DNA of 64,000 nt from Enterobacteriaceae bacterium RIT691 (GTDB lineage Bacteria; Pseudomonadota; Gammaproteobacteria; Enterobacterales; Enterobacteriaceae). Positions 1 to 9,090 of this stretch are shown piece after piece; the stretch's first letter is position 1, and every line of letters starts with the position of its first letter. Under the pieces are notes generated by a model. The model worked only from the letters and a program-made list of their open reading frames with translations, did no database searches and was not told the origin of the DNA. Made by a program: the position numbers and the translations under genes. The stretch is from positions 434,001 through 498,000 of the forward strand of contig WJYM01000001.1 of NCBI GenBank assembly GCA_009668205.1. Direction: 5' to 3'.

Positions 1-461
1 AACTGCATGGTACGGCCGGCAAGCGTCAGCCCCGGTTGTGCCAGCAAACACAATGCCGCATTTTCGCCAGGCTCAACCACCAGCAGATTTACGCGCTCCC
101 CGGTGTCGCTCAACCACACCTGCGCGCCATCCCCCGCCACCGGCTGCCAGTTATCAGCATGGGCAACAAAATGCCAGCTTTTGGGCATCTGAGGTTTGAG
201 GAAACGGATAGCCACCAGCGCGTTAAGGATTAACTCTGCGCGGTGCTCTTTGGTTAATTCAAGATCCCGACACTTTTCTTCAAAGGAGAAGTACAGTGCG
301 GCATCATCCACACAAAAGCCTGAAGGATCAAAGGCATCGGGCGTCAGCGTCCGGCGGGCATAGCGCGACCTGAACAACATACCATTGGCTAAATCGAGCA
401 TCATGCGATCGTGCTCTTCATCAAAATACCAACGCCAGTTATCGTCAGGTTTAATTCGCAT
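1..461 (-). CDS. zapC: Cell division protein ZapC, 3' end outside window
   Basis: Reading leftward from an ATG at 459-461 gives 153 open codons that run off the left edge. The protein starts [20 protein letters not shown] and matches ZapC (YcbW) of enterics, which is about 180 residues, so roughly 27 C-terminal residues are missing from the window and not lost from the gene. ZapC is a small cytoplasmic protein that binds FtsZ and promotes bundling of its protofilaments at the division ring; that role comes from the family. It lies downstream of pyrD in the same direction, separated by 165 bases, as in E. coli. No abnormality is seen in the visible part. Confidence 0.9.
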   Translation of the reverse strand, partial: MRIKPDDNWRWYFDEEHDRMMLDLANGMLFRSRYARRTLTPDAFDPSGFCVDDAALYFSFEEKCRDLELTKEHRAELILNALVAIRFLKPQMPKSWHFVAHADNWQPVAGDGAQVWLSDTGERVNLLVVEPGENAALCLLAQPGLTLAGRTMQ

Positions 462-626
462 CTCTCTCCCCCATTCGCTCAGGCAACCCTGCCAGAACCA
501 CTTAATCCATTTCGTTAATTTGCCTGAATTAAGAAAAGACCATAAAGTTTAAATTAGCAACACTTGGGGAATATAAAACAACCAGGGCAGGAAATAAAGC
601 CCTGGTTATAATTTGCGCGGAAAAGA

Positions 627-1637
627 TTAGAGGTGGGTAACGATTTCTTTAATCAGCGGTGGGCCTTTAAAAATAAACCCGGAATAGATCTGCACCAGCG
701 AGGCGCCCGCAGCCATCTTCTCACGGGCAGCCATCACGGAATCGATGCCACCGACGCCGATAATTGGCAGACTGCCTTTTAATTCTTCGGACAGACGGCG
801 AATAATTTCCGTACTCTTCAGCTGTAAAGGACGACCACTTAAACCGCCCATTTCGTCACAGTGTTTCATTCCCTGGACGAGTGAACGATCGAGCGTGGTA
901 TTGGTCGCAATGACACCATCAATATTATGGCGAACCAAACTGTCGGCAACCTGGATCAATTCTTCCAGAGAAAGATCCGGGGCGATTTTCACCGCTACCG
1001 GGACATATTTGTGATGCAGCGACTGCAGTTCTTTTTGCTTATTTTTGATCGCCATCAGCAGATCGTCGAGCGCTTCACCATATTGCAGGGTGCGCAGACC
1101 TGGGGTATTTGGCGAGGAGATGTTCACCGCAATATACCCGGCGTAGGCATAGACTTTTTCCATACAAATCAGATAGTCATCTTTACCCTGCTCTACTGGC
1201 GTATCTTTGTTTTTACCGATATTAATGCCGAGCACGCCGTCAAAATGCGCCTTTTTGACATTCTCCACCAGGTTATCAACGCCGTGGTTATTAAAGCCCA
1301 TGCGGTTGATCAACCCTTCCGCATCGACCAGACGGAAGATCCTCGGTTTGTCATTTCCCGGCTGCGGACGTGGGGTCACCGTCCCGACTTCAATGGAGCC
1401 AAAGCCCATCGCCCCGAGTGCGTCAATACACTCTCCGTTCTTATCAAGACCGGCGGCCAGACCAAGCGGATTCTTAAACGTCAGACCCATGCAGGTCACA
1501 GGTTTTGACGGCACTTTCTGGCGCACTAGCGCTTCCAGTGGTGTCCCGGTGACACGACGTAATTGTTGAAACGTGACTTCATGAGCGCGCTCTGGATCGA
1601 GCTGGAAAAGGGCTTTACGAACGAAGGGGTAGTACAT
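627..1637 (-). CDS. pyrD: Dihydroorotate dehydrogenase (quinone)
   Basis: The 336-residue product starts [20 protein letters not shown] and is colinear with E. coli PyrD, a class 2 FMN enzyme at the inner membrane that oxidises dihydroorotate to orotate and passes electrons to quinones (fourth step of UMP synthesis). The N-terminal helical pair that binds membrane and quinone is followed by a TIM barrel. The segment NISSPNTPG near residue 173 carries the catalytic serine expected at 175. An upstream in-frame start would add nine residues, but the ATG at 1637 has an AGGAGAG ribosome site and matches the family length. The leader can fold over this ribosome site, and a PurR-like operator lies further upstream. 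Confidence 0.97.
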   Translation of the reverse strand: MYYPFVRKALFQLDPERAHEVTFQQLRRVTGTPLEALVRQKVPSKPVTCMGLTFKNPLGLAAGLDKNGECIDALGAMGFGSIEVGTVTPRPQPGNDKPRIFRLVDAEGLINRMGFNNHGVDNLVENVKKAHFDGVLGINIGKNKDTPVEQGKDDYLICMEKVYAYAGYIAVNISSPNTPGLRTLQYGEALDDLLMAIKNKQKELQSLHHKYVPVAVKIAPDLSLEELIQVADSLVRHNIDGVIATNTTLDRSLVQGMKHCDEMGGLSGRPLQLKSTEIIRRLSEELKGSLPIIGVGGIDSVMAAREKMAAGASLVQIYSGFIFKGPPLIKEIVTHL

Positions 1638-1652
1638 GAACTCTCCTGGATT

Positions 1653-1670
1653 CCCGGTGTGCAAACCGGG
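1653..1670 (-). promoter_or_regulatory. pyrD leader hairpin (nucleotide-sensing start-site switching)
   Basis: On the minus strand a TAATAC -10 box (1679-1674) is followed by a run of C residues and then CCCGG, an 8-base loop and CCGGG, just before the AGGAGAG ribosome site of pyrD. In E. coli and Salmonella, high CTP favours starts at the C residues, giving an mRNA whose 5' hairpin blocks translation. Starts at the G residues leave the site open. The arrangement here matches that known mechanism; actual start sites are inferred. Confidence 0.7.
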
Positions 1671-1731
1671 GGCGTATTATGGGTGATCCTTTCGCGAAAG
1701 GGAATTGACCTGCGGCAAAAAATCGCGAACT

Positions 1732-1747
1732 TAGCAAACGTTTTCCT
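1732..1747. promoter_or_regulatory. PurR operator upstream of pyrD
   Basis: TAGCAAACGTTTTCCT matches 13 of 16 positions of the PurR consensus ACGCAAACGTTTTCGT, including the whole central GCAAACGTTTTC. It lies about 95-110 bases before the pyrD start. pyrD is a known member of the PurR regulon in E. coli. A weaker second copy lies at 1761-1776. Confidence 0.7.
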
Positions 1748-1872
1748 GATTTGCGCTTTTCGGCAAACGTGTGCCAGATAAATCATTTAGCTTCCGCGCC
1801 TGCCTCTGACACACTCCTGATAAATGTTATCAATGTTAGATAAAAGCAAACATTTAGTTATAAGGAGCCATT

Positions 1873-2448
1873 ATGCGTGTCATTACACTCGCCGGTAGCC
1901 CGCGCTACCCGTCGCGATCCAGCGCTCTGCTTGAGTACGCCCGGGAAAAGCTGACCGCGGTCGATGTTGAGGTCTGCCACTGGCATCTGCAAAATTTCGC
2001 GCCAGAAGATTTGTTATACGCGCGCTTCGACAGCCCGGCCCTGGTGGCATTGACGGAACAGTTGGCGACGGCGGACGGTTTGATCGTCGCGACTCCTGTC
2101 TATAAAGCGTCATTCTCGGGTGCGCTAAAAACCCTGTTAGATCTTCTGCCAGAACGCGCGCTGGAAGGCAAAGTGGTCCTCCCTCTGGCAACGGGTGGCA
2201 CTGTCGCTCACCTGCTGGCCGTCGATTATGCGCTGAAGCCGGTGCTGAGTGCGCTCAAAGCACAAGAGATCCTGCACGGCGTCTTTGCCGACGACAGCCA
2301 GATTCAGGACTATCAGCACAAACCGCAGTTCAGCCCCAACCTCGAAAAACGTCTTGATGGCGCGCTGGAAATCTTCTGGCAGGCGCTGCACCGCCGCGAT
2401 CTTCGCGTCCCGGCGTTTCCATTCCAGCAAGGAGTCGCCCATGTTTAA
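1873..2448 (+). CDS. ssuE: NADPH-dependent FMN reductase of the alkanesulfonate system
   Basis: This 191-residue flavodoxin-like protein starts [20 protein letters not shown], with the GSPR.SRS phosphate-binding loop typical of the SsuE family. It reduces FMN with NADPH and hands FMNH2 to the SsuD monooxygenase in the cytoplasm. It is the first gene of ssuEADCB, preceded by a good AAGGAG site, and its last 8 bases overlap ssuA. The 5' gap is AT-rich around 1820-1860 and is shared with divergent pyrD. In E. coli the operon is expressed under sulfate starvation through the LysR-type activator Cbl. No specific Cbl site could be assigned by eye. Confidence 0.95.
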   Translation: MRVITLAGSPRYPSRSSALLEYAREKLTAVDVEVCHWHLQNFAPEDLLYARFDSPALVALTEQLATADGLIVATPVYKASFSGALKTLLDLLPERALEGKVVLPLATGGTVAHLLAVDYALKPVLSALKAQEILHGVFADDSQIQDYQHKPQFSPNLEKRLDGALEIFWQALHRRDLRVPAFPFQQGVAHV

Positions 2449-3412
2449 TTTTTTTCGCCCATCCCTTAGAACACTGGCACTTAGCGGTTTATTGACGCTT
2501 TCAGCCTGGAGCCATGCTGCTGAATCCGCCCCGGATGCACTGAGAATCGGCTATCAAAAAGGTAGCGTCAGCATGGTACTGGCTAAAAGCCATCAGCTAC
2601 TGGAGCAACGATACCCGAACACCACATTTTCCTGGATTGAATTCCCGGCAGGTCCGCAGATGCTGGAAGCCCTGAATGTGGGCAGCATCGACCTCGGGTC
2701 AACCGGGGATATTCCCCCTATTTTTGCCCAGGCCGCGGGCGCCGATTTGGTGTACGTCGGTGCTGAACCGCCAAAACCTAAAGCCGAAGTGATTCTGGTC
2801 CCCGAAAACAGTCCCATTAAATCGGTGGCCGATTTGAAAGGCCATAAGGTCGCGTTCCAGAAAGGTTCCAGCTCCCACAACCTGTTATTACGCGCCCTGC
2901 AGCAGGCGGGTCTTAACTTCACCGATATTCAGCCCGCTTACCTGACACCGGCAGATGCTCGGGCCGCCTTCCAGCAGGGCAATGTCGATGCGTGGGCCAT
3001 CTGGGATCCGTACTACTCTGCCGCCCTGCTGCAGGGCAAAGTCCGCGTTCTGAAAGATGGAAGCGACCTGAAACAAACCGGATCGTTCTACCTGGCTTCA
3101 CGCCCGTACGCGGAGAAATACGGTTTGTTTGTGCAGAACGTACTGCAAACCTTTAGCCAGGCCGATGCGCTGACCCTCAGCCAGCCTCAGCAAAGCACCG
3201 AGCTGCTCGCCAAAACGATGGGCCTGCCGGAAGCGGTAATTGCCAGCTACCTCAGCCACCGCCCGCCAACGGCGATTACGCCTGTTAGTGAAGAAACTGC
3301 GCGTCGCCAGCAGCAAACCGCCGATCTGTTTTATGCCAACCATCTGGTGCCGAAAAAAGTCGATATCCAAAGCCGTATCTGGCAGCCCACTGCACAAGGA
3401 GCAAAATCATGA
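2441..3412 (+). CDS. ssuA: Periplasmic aliphatic sulfonate-binding protein
   Basis: The ATG at 2441, inside the last codons of ssuE, gives 323 residues with a signal peptide (basic start, hydrophobic stretch at about 10-22, likely cleavage after SHA at 26). The mature part begins with the [10 protein letters not shown] segment typical of SsuA/TauA substrate-binding proteins. It captures alkanesulfonates in the periplasm and delivers them to the SsuC/SsuB transporter. A longer open frame starting at 2249 is rejected because it would overlap most of ssuE and lacks a signal peptide at its start. The stop overlaps the ssuD start (ATGA), indicating translational coupling. Confidence 0.95.
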   Translation: MFNFFRPSLRTLALSGLLTLSAWSHAAESAPDALRIGYQKGSVSMVLAKSHQLLEQRYPNTTFSWIEFPAGPQMLEALNVGSIDLGSTGDIPPIFAQAAGADLVYVGAEPPKPKAEVILVPENSPIKSVADLKGHKVAFQKGSSSHNLLLRALQQAGLNFTDIQPAYLTPADARAAFQQGNVDAWAIWDPYYSAALLQGKVRVLKDGSDLKQTGSFYLASRPYAEKYGLFVQNVLQTFSQADALTLSQPQQSTELLAKTMGLPEAVIASYLSHRPPTAITPVSEETARRQQQTADLFYANHLVPKKVDIQSRIWQPTAQGAKS

Positions 3413-4554
3413 GTCTGAATATGTTCTGGTTTTTACCGACCCACGGTGACGGTCACTACCTTGGCAGCGACGACAGCGCGCGCCCGGTCGACCATGGCTA
3501 TCTCCAGCAAATCGCCCAGACCGCAGACAGACTCGGCTTTACCGGTGTGCTCATTCCAACCGGACGCTCCTGTGAAGATGCCTGGCTGGTGGCCGCGTCG
3601 ATGATCCCGGTAACTCAGCGGCTGAAATTTCTGGTGGCACTGCGCCCCAGCGTGATTTCGCCAACCGTGGCAGCGCGCCAGGCCGCCACCCTCGACAGAC
3701 TCTCGAACGGTCGTGCGCTCTTTAATCTGGTGACAGGGAGCGATCCGCAAGAATTGGCCGCTGACGGCGTGTTCCTCGATCACACTGAGCGTTACGAGGC
3801 CTCCGCCGAATTTACCCACATCTGGCGGCGTTTGCTCGAAGGGGAAACGGTCGATTTTGACGGAAAATATCAGAAGGTGCGGGGCGCAAAACTGCTGTTC
3901 CCACCTGTCCAGCAGCCGCGTCCGCCGCTCTATTTTGGGGGATCGTCGGATGTCGCTCAGGATCTGGCGGCAGAACAGGTTGATCTTTACCTGACCTGGG
4001 GTGAACCGCCTCAGCAGGTCAAAGAAAAAATTGCGCAGGTGCGGGAAAAAGCAGCAAAACTCGGGCGTAAAATCCGCTTCGGCATTCGATTGCACGTCAT
4101 CGTGCGTGAAACCAATGATGAAGCCTGGGAAGCGGCAAATCGCCTGATTTCACGCCTTGATGATGACACCATCGCCAAAGCGCAGGCGGCTTTCGCCCGT
4201 ACGGATTCCGTCGGTCAGCAGCGAATGGCGGCATTACACGGAGGACGCCGTGACAAGCTGGAAATCAGCCCTAACCTGTGGGCGGGCGTTGGGCTGGTGC
4301 GCGGTGGCGCCGGGACGGCTTTAGTCGGTGATGGCCCAACCGTTGCCGCACGCATAAATGAATATGCGGCACTCGGGATCGACAGCTTTGTGCTTTCTGG
4401 CTACCCGCATCTGGAAGAGGCCTACAAGGTGGGCGAACTGCTGTTCCCGCACCTTGATGTGGCAATCCCGGAAATCCCTCAGCCGCAGTCATTGCAGGTG
4501 CAGGGTGAAGCCGTGGCCAACGAATTCCTGCCGCGCAAAGTCGCCCAGAGTTAA
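3409..4554 (+). CDS. ssuD: FMNH2-dependent alkanesulfonate monooxygenase
   Basis: The 381-residue protein has the length and sequence of E. coli SsuD, a luciferase-like TIM-barrel enzyme that uses FMNH2 from SsuE and oxygen to split C1-C10 alkanesulfonates into aldehyde and sulfite. The conserved active-site cysteine is visible in TGRSCEDAW (residue 55 counting Met). The segment [13 protein letters not shown] carries the conserved histidine near 228. ATGA overlap with ssuA and a 10-base gap to ssuC place it mid-operon. The sulfite released feeds cysteine synthesis. No anomaly seen. Confidence 0.96.
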   Translation: MSLNMFWFLPTHGDGHYLGSDDSARPVDHGYLQQIAQTADRLGFTGVLIPTGRSCEDAWLVAASMIPVTQRLKFLVALRPSVISPTVAARQAATLDRLSNGRALFNLVTGSDPQELAADGVFLDHTERYEASAEFTHIWRRLLEGETVDFDGKYQKVRGAKLLFPPVQQPRPPLYFGGSSDVAQDLAAEQVDLYLTWGEPPQQVKEKIAQVREKAAKLGRKIRFGIRLHVIVRETNDEAWEAANRLISRLDDDTIAKAQAAFARTDSVGQQRMAALHGGRRDKLEISPNLWAGVGLVRGGAGTALVGDGPTVAARINEYAALGIDSFVLSGYPHLEEAYKVGELLFPHLDVAIPEIPQPQSLQVQGEAVANEFLPRKVAQS

Positions 4555-4564
4555 GGAGAGTCCT

Positions 4565-5356
4565 ATGGCAACGCCTGCAAATAAGTGGCTGCTGCACGTT
4601 GCCCCCTGGCTGCTGCCGGTGGGCATCGTGATTGTCTGGCAAATTGCCTCGGTGACCGGCTGGCTTTCCAGCCGAATTCTGCCCTCACCCGAAGGCGTGG
4701 TGGAAGCCTTCTGGTCGCTGTCCGCCAGCGGCGAGCTGTGGCAGCACCTCGCCATCAGCTCCTGGCGCGCACTGATAGGCTTTTCAATCGGCGGGTCAAT
4801 AGGCTTACTCCTCGGGCTCATCAGCGGTCTGTCTCGCTGGGGAGAACGTCTGCTTGATACGTCCATTCAGATGCTGCGCAATGTGCCGCATCTGGCGCTG
4901 ATCCCGTTGGTCATCCTGTGGTTTGGCATTGATGAGAGCGCCAAGATTTTCCTCGTGGCCCTCGGCACGCTGTTCCCGATTTACATCAACACCTGGCACG
5001 GTATTCGTAACATCGACCGCGGACTGGTGGAGATGGCGCGAAGCTACGGGCTGTCTGGATTTTCCCTGTTCTGGCACGTCATTCTGCCCGGCGCGCTGCC
5101 CTCAATTATGGTGGGCGTGCGCTTTGCGCTGGGGTTGATGTGGCTGACGCTGATCGTCGCCGAAACCATTTCCGCGAACTCAGGAATCGGCTATCTGGCG
5201 ATGAACGCCCGTGAATTCCTGCAAACCGATGTGGTGGTGGTCGCCATCATTCTTTATGCCCTGCTCGGTAAACTTGCTGACATTAGCGCCCAGCTGCTGG
5301 AGCGCGTCTGGCTGCGCTGGAACCCTGCTTATCAACTGAAGGAGGCTACGGTATGA
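4565..5356 (+). CDS. ssuC: Alkanesulfonate ABC transporter permease
   Basis: The ATG at 4565 has a TAAGGAG site and gives 263 residues, the same length as E. coli SsuC. It is an inner-membrane permease with about six hydrophobic segments. The cytoplasmic EAA-type loop, which contacts SsuB, reads approximately [20 protein letters not shown] in the middle of the protein. A longer frame from 4358 would run over ssuD and is not supported. It overlaps ssuB by 4 bases (ATGA). Together with SsuA and SsuB it imports aliphatic sulfonates. Confidence 0.95.
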   Translation: MATPANKWLLHVAPWLLPVGIVIVWQIASVTGWLSSRILPSPEGVVEAFWSLSASGELWQHLAISSWRALIGFSIGGSIGLLLGLISGLSRWGERLLDTSIQMLRNVPHLALIPLVILWFGIDESAKIFLVALGTLFPIYINTWHGIRNIDRGLVEMARSYGLSGFSLFWHVILPGALPSIMVGVRFALGLMWLTLIVAETISANSGIGYLAMNAREFLQTDVVVVAIILYALLGKLADISAQLLERVWLRWNPAYQLKEATV

Positions 5357-6132
5357 ACACGGCACGCCTGAATCCGGGTATTCCTTTATTGCTGAAAAAT
5401 ATTGATAAACGCTACGGCGCCAATACGGTGCTCAATGGACTCAACCTGCACATTCCGGCCGGGCAATTTGTGGCGGTCGTCGGGCGCAGCGGCGGTGGAA
5501 AAAGTACCCTGCTGCGCCTGTTTGCCGGGCTGGAAAAGCCCAACGCGGGCGAACTGCTGGCGGGTAACGGTCCGCTGGCCGCCAGCCAGCAGGAAACAAG
5601 GATGATGTTTCAGGATGCAAGACTCCTGCCGTGGAAATCGGTTATCGACAACGTTGGGCTCGGGCTTAGCGGTCAATGGCGTGCTAATGCGCTGCAGGCG
5701 CTGTCGGCGGTTGGCCTGGAAAACCGGGCCAGAGAGTGGCCCGCGGCGTTATCCGGCGGCCAAAAGCAGCGCGTCGCGCTGGCCAGAGCGTTGATTCACC
5801 GTCCGGGCCTGCTGCTACTGGATGAGCCGCTGGGGGCGCTGGACGCCCTCACCCGCCTTGAGATGCAGGACCTGATCGAGTCGCTGTGGCAGGAGCAGGG
5901 GTTTACTGTTTTGCTGGTAACCCATGATGTCAGTGAAGCCGTGGCGATGGCCGATCGGGTGCTGCTTATAGAAGAAGGAAAGATTGGCTTAGATCTGACG
6001 ATTGATTTGCCACGCCCAAGGCGTAAAGGCTCGGTGCGTCTGGCAGAACTGGAGGCTGAGGTGCTGAATCGGGTGATGAAACGAGGGGCGGAGGAACAAC
6101 AGGCAAAACGTTTGAGATCCGCTAATGCCTGA
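5353..6132 (+). CDS. ssuB: Alkanesulfonate ABC transporter ATP-binding protein
   Basis: This 259-residue ABC ATPase shows the Walker A loop GRSGGGKST at 44-52, the signature LSGGQ at 133-137, the Walker B LLLLDEP at about 153-159 and the switch histidine in VTHDVSEA near 190. It powers SsuC-mediated sulfonate import and is the last gene of ssuEADCB. Two tandem GC-rich hairpins follow within 15-70 bases and probably mark the 3' end of the transcript, with pepN converging from the right. Its assignment rests on operon context, since nitrate/taurine-type ATPases are very similar. Confidence 0.94.
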   Translation: MNTARLNPGIPLLLKNIDKRYGANTVLNGLNLHIPAGQFVAVVGRSGGGKSTLLRLFAGLEKPNAGELLAGNGPLAASQQETRMMFQDARLLPWKSVIDNVGLGLSGQWRANALQALSAVGLENRAREWPAALSGGQKQRVALARALIHRPGLLLLDEPLGALDALTRLEMQDLIESLWQEQGFTVLLVTHDVSEAVAMADRVLLIEEGKIGLDLTIDLPRPRRKGSVRLAELEAEVLNRVMKRGAEEQQAKRLRSANA

Positions 6133-6146
6133 TGCCCTCTCCCCGA

Positions 6147-6201
6147 CCCTCTCCCACAGGGAGAGGGAGGAAATCAAACCCCTCTCCCGCAGGGAGAGGG
6201 G
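6147..6201. repeat. Tandem REP-like hairpins between ssuB and pepN
   Basis: Two perfect inverted repeats lie 11 bases apart. The first is CCCTCTCCC-ACA-GGGAGAGGG (6147-6167, 9-bp stem). The second is CCCCTCTCCC-GCA-GGGAGAGGGG (6179-6201, 10-bp stem). They occupy the gap between two convergent genes, the usual place for REP/BIME-type repeats, and could limit read-through or protect 3' ends. A U-tract is absent, so they are not classical intrinsic terminators. Confidence 0.75.
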
Positions 6202-6212
6202 AATGCACGACG

Positions 6213-8825
6213 TTACGCTAACGCTTTCGCAATCTTCTCGAACAGATCGCCGGACAGATTTTCCAGCCCTTTCAGCTGCTCCAGCGCCGCTCGCATTTTC
6301 TCCTGACGCTTCGCATCGTAACGCTTCAGGCGAATCAGCGGCTCAATCAGACGCGAGGCCACCTGCGGGTTACGGCTGTTCAGTTCGGTCAGCATTTCGG
6401 CCAGGAACTGATAACCGCTGCCGTCTTCAGCGTGGAAGGCTGCCGGGTTACTCATGGCAAAGGCACCGATCAGTGAACGAATGCGGTTAGGATTGCTGAG
6501 CGTAAACGAACGATGCTTCAGCAGACCACGCACGGTGTCCAGGACGTTATCCGCAGGGCTGGTGGACTGCAGAATAAACCACTTGTCCATCACCAGACCG
6601 TCATGGTGCCACTTGTCGTCGTACTCCTGCATCAACGCATCACGACATGGCAACTGCGCTGCGACCGCGGCCGCCAGCGCTGCCAGGGCGTCAGTCATAT
6701 TATCGGCTGTGTGGTACTGATGGCTCACCAGCTTGTCAGCCAGCTCTGCATCACCAAACGCCAGATAGCGCAGACAGGTGTTACGCAGGGAACGCTTACC
6801 AATATCCGCATGCTCAACGCGATAGGCATCCAGCTTATTGGCGTTGTACACCGCCAGACACTCGTCTGCCAGTTCGGTTGCCAGCGTGCGGGTTAGCGCT
6901 TCACGCACCGTGGCAATCGCCACCGGATCGATAATCTCGAACAGCTCGGCAATTTCATTCACCGATGGCAGGGTCAGAATTTCTGCCGCCAGCGCCGGAT
7001 CGATGTGCTCATCCAGTAGAATTGCGCGGAACGCATCGGCCACGTGAATTGGCAGCGACAGCGGTTGATGCTGCTGATGACGCGCGACATTCAGCTTGAT
7101 GTAGGTGGCAAGCAAACTCTGCGCAGCATCCCAACGGGAGAAATCGTTGCGGGCGTGACGCATCAGGAACGTCAGCTGCTGATCGCTCCATTTATACTCC
7201 AGCTTCACTGGCGCAGAGAACTCACGCAGCAGCGAAGGTACCGGCTGGAAATAGACATTATCGAAGATGAATGTCTGTTCCGGTTGGGTAACGTTCAGCA
7301 CGTGGTGTACAGGATGACCGCCCTTCTGCAGCGGGATCACTTTCCCTTCGTTGTCATACAGTTCGATATCGAACGGAATATGCAACGGCAGTTTTTCCTG
7401 CTGTTCAGCGGTTGGCGGCGTGTGCTGTTTGATGGTCAGCGTGTACTGCTCGGTTTCCGGGTTGTAGTCATCGTGAACGGTGACGACCGGCGTACCTGAC
7501 TGGCTGTACCAACGACGGAAATGGGAGAGATCGACATTCGAAGCATCTTCCATCGCCTGCACAAAATCATCGCAGGTGGCCGCGCTGCCGTCATGACGCT
7601 CAAAGTAAAGCTGCATCCCTTTCTGGAAATTCGCTTCGCCCAGCAGCGTGTGCAACATGCGAATCACTTCTGACCCTTTTTCATACACCGTCAGGGTGTA
7701 GAAGTTATTCATCTCGATGACCATGTCCGGACGAATCGGGTGCGCCATTGGGCTGGCGTCTTCCGCAAACTGCATACCGCGCATGGTGCGCACGTTACTA
7801 ATACGGTTGACCGCACGAGACCCGAGGTCGGAGCTGAATTCCTGATCGCGGAACACGGTCAGGCCTTCTTTCAGGCTGAGCTGGAACCAGTCGCGACAGG
7901 TCACGCGGTTACCGGTCCAGTTATGGAAATATTCGTGGCCGATAACGCGTTCGATATCGAGATAATCTTTGTCAGTTGCGGTATCGGTGCGGGCCAGCAC
8001 GTATTTGGAGTTAAAGACGTTAAGGCCTTTATTTTCCATCGCGCCCATATTAAAGAAGTCGACGGCGACGATCATATAGATGTCGAGGTCATATTCGAGA
8101 CCGAAGCGGTCTTCGTCCCACTTCATGGAATTCTTCAGCGACGTCATCGCCCACGGCGCGCGATCGAGGTTACCGCGATCGACAAAGAGTTCCAGCGCAA
8201 CGTCACGGCCTGAACGGGTGGTGTATTTATCGCTCAGCACATCGAAATCGCCGGCCACCAGCGCGAACAGGTAGCACGGTTTCGGGAACGGATCCTGCCA
8301 CTGCACCCAGTGACGGCCATTTTCCAGCTCGCCCTGCGCAATGCGGTTGCCGTTAGAGAGCAGGTACGGATATTTGCTCTTATCGGCGATAATTTTGGTG
8401 GTGAAGCGCGCCAGGACATCCGGACGATCCAGATACCAGGTAATATGGCGGAAGCCTTCTGCTTCACACTGAGTGCAAAGCGCTTCGCCTGACTGATACA
8501 GTCCTTCCAGCGCAGTGTTCCCTGCCGGGCTAATTTCATTGACAATCCGCAGCGTGAAACGCTCCGGCAGACCGTCAATCACCAGACTATTTTCTTCTAC
8601 TTTATAGTCGCTCCACGGCTGGTCGTTAACGTGGATGGAGACCAGCGTAAGATCTTCGCCATTCAGACGCAGAGGCGTGGCAGACGCAGCGTGGCGGGTA
8701 ATCTGGCTTTCAGCCGTCACGACGGTTTTTGCGGCATCCAGGTCAAAGGTCAGGTCGATATCGCTGATCAGGTATTCCGGCGCACGGTAATCGTGGCGGT
8801 ATTTGGCTTGGGGCTGTTGTGTCAT
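6213..8825 (-). CDS. pepN: Aminopeptidase N (M1 family, zinc)
   Basis: The 870-residue protein has the exact length of E. coli PepN, the main cytoplasmic aminopeptidase, which removes N-terminal residues from peptides. Visible M1 hallmarks are the GAMEN exopeptidase motif (about 261-265) and the zinc site HEYFHNWTGNR (histidines near 297 and 301), with the third zinc ligand, a glutamate, in KEGLTVF near 320. The C-terminal third is the alpha-helical domain IV. The ATG at 8825 follows an AGG-containing site. The gene is monocistronic, with pncB divergent and ssuB convergent. Confidence 0.97.
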   Translation of the reverse strand: MTQQPQAKYRHDYRAPEYLISDIDLTFDLDAAKTVVTAESQITRHAASATPLRLNGEDLTLVSIHVNDQPWSDYKVEENSLVIDGLPERFTLRIVNEISPAGNTALEGLYQSGEALCTQCEAEGFRHITWYLDRPDVLARFTTKIIADKSKYPYLLSNGNRIAQGELENGRHWVQWQDPFPKPCYLFALVAGDFDVLSDKYTTRSGRDVALELFVDRGNLDRAPWAMTSLKNSMKWDEDRFGLEYDLDIYMIVAVDFFNMGAMENKGLNVFNSKYVLARTDTATDKDYLDIERVIGHEYFHNWTGNRVTCRDWFQLSLKEGLTVFRDQEFSSDLGSRAVNRISNVRTMRGMQFAEDASPMAHPIRPDMVIEMNNFYTLTVYEKGSEVIRMLHTLLGEANFQKGMQLYFERHDGSAATCDDFVQAMEDASNVDLSHFRRWYSQSGTPVVTVHDDYNPETEQYTLTIKQHTPPTAEQQEKLPLHIPFDIELYDNEGKVIPLQKGGHPVHHVLNVTQPEQTFIFDNVYFQPVPSLLREFSAPVKLEYKWSDQQLTFLMRHARNDFSRWDAAQSLLATYIKLNVARHQQHQPLSLPIHVADAFRAILLDEHIDPALAAEILTLPSVNEIAELFEIIDPVAIATVREALTRTLATELADECLAVYNANKLDAYRVEHADIGKRSLRNTCLRYLAFGDAELADKLVSHQYHTADNMTDALAALAAAVAAQLPCRDALMQEYDDKWHHDGLVMDKWFILQSTSPADNVLDTVRGLLKHRSFTLSNPNRIRSLIGAFAMSNPAAFHAEDGSGYQFLAEMLTELNSRNPQVASRLIEPLIRLKRYDAKRQEKMRAALEQLKGLENLSGDLFEKIAKALA

Positions 8826-9044
8826 AAAAAACCTTTAGCATCTTTTGTAAAGTGTCCGCTCCAGTCTATTCCTGTTGCTACTTTCACGCTACGCAGAATG
8901 TTCATCTTTTCAGGGGCAAACACGCAAATTGCTACATTTTGATAACAGCGCGGCACGAATTGCCCTCGACCCGTTCAGGACCTTGTGGTGTGATCGGGCT
9001 TCAATAAATCAATAAACAAGGTATACTCCTGCGGTTTCAGCCGT
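8826..9044. promoter_or_regulatory. pepN-pncB divergent promoter region
   Basis: The gap between the two divergent starts has no gene. The pncB side has a TATACT -10 box (9022-9027), a weak TTCAAT -35 box at 9000-9005 and the NadR box beyond. The pepN side shows no consensus promoter that I can name. Confidence 0.55.
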
Positions 9045-9062
9045 TGTTTATTGTACTAAACG
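9045..9062. promoter_or_regulatory. NadR operator in the pncB promoter
   Basis: TGTTTA-TTGTAC-TAAACG matches 11 of 12 positions of the NadR box TGTTTA-N6-TAAACA. A likely -10 box TATACT lies at 9022-9027, so the operator covers the start of the transcript, 29 bases before the pncB ATG. NadR represses pncB when NAD is plentiful in Salmonella and E. coli; its action here is inferred from the site. Confidence 0.8.
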
Positions 9063-9090
9063 CTCCTTTATGAGGACGCTATTGCGCACC

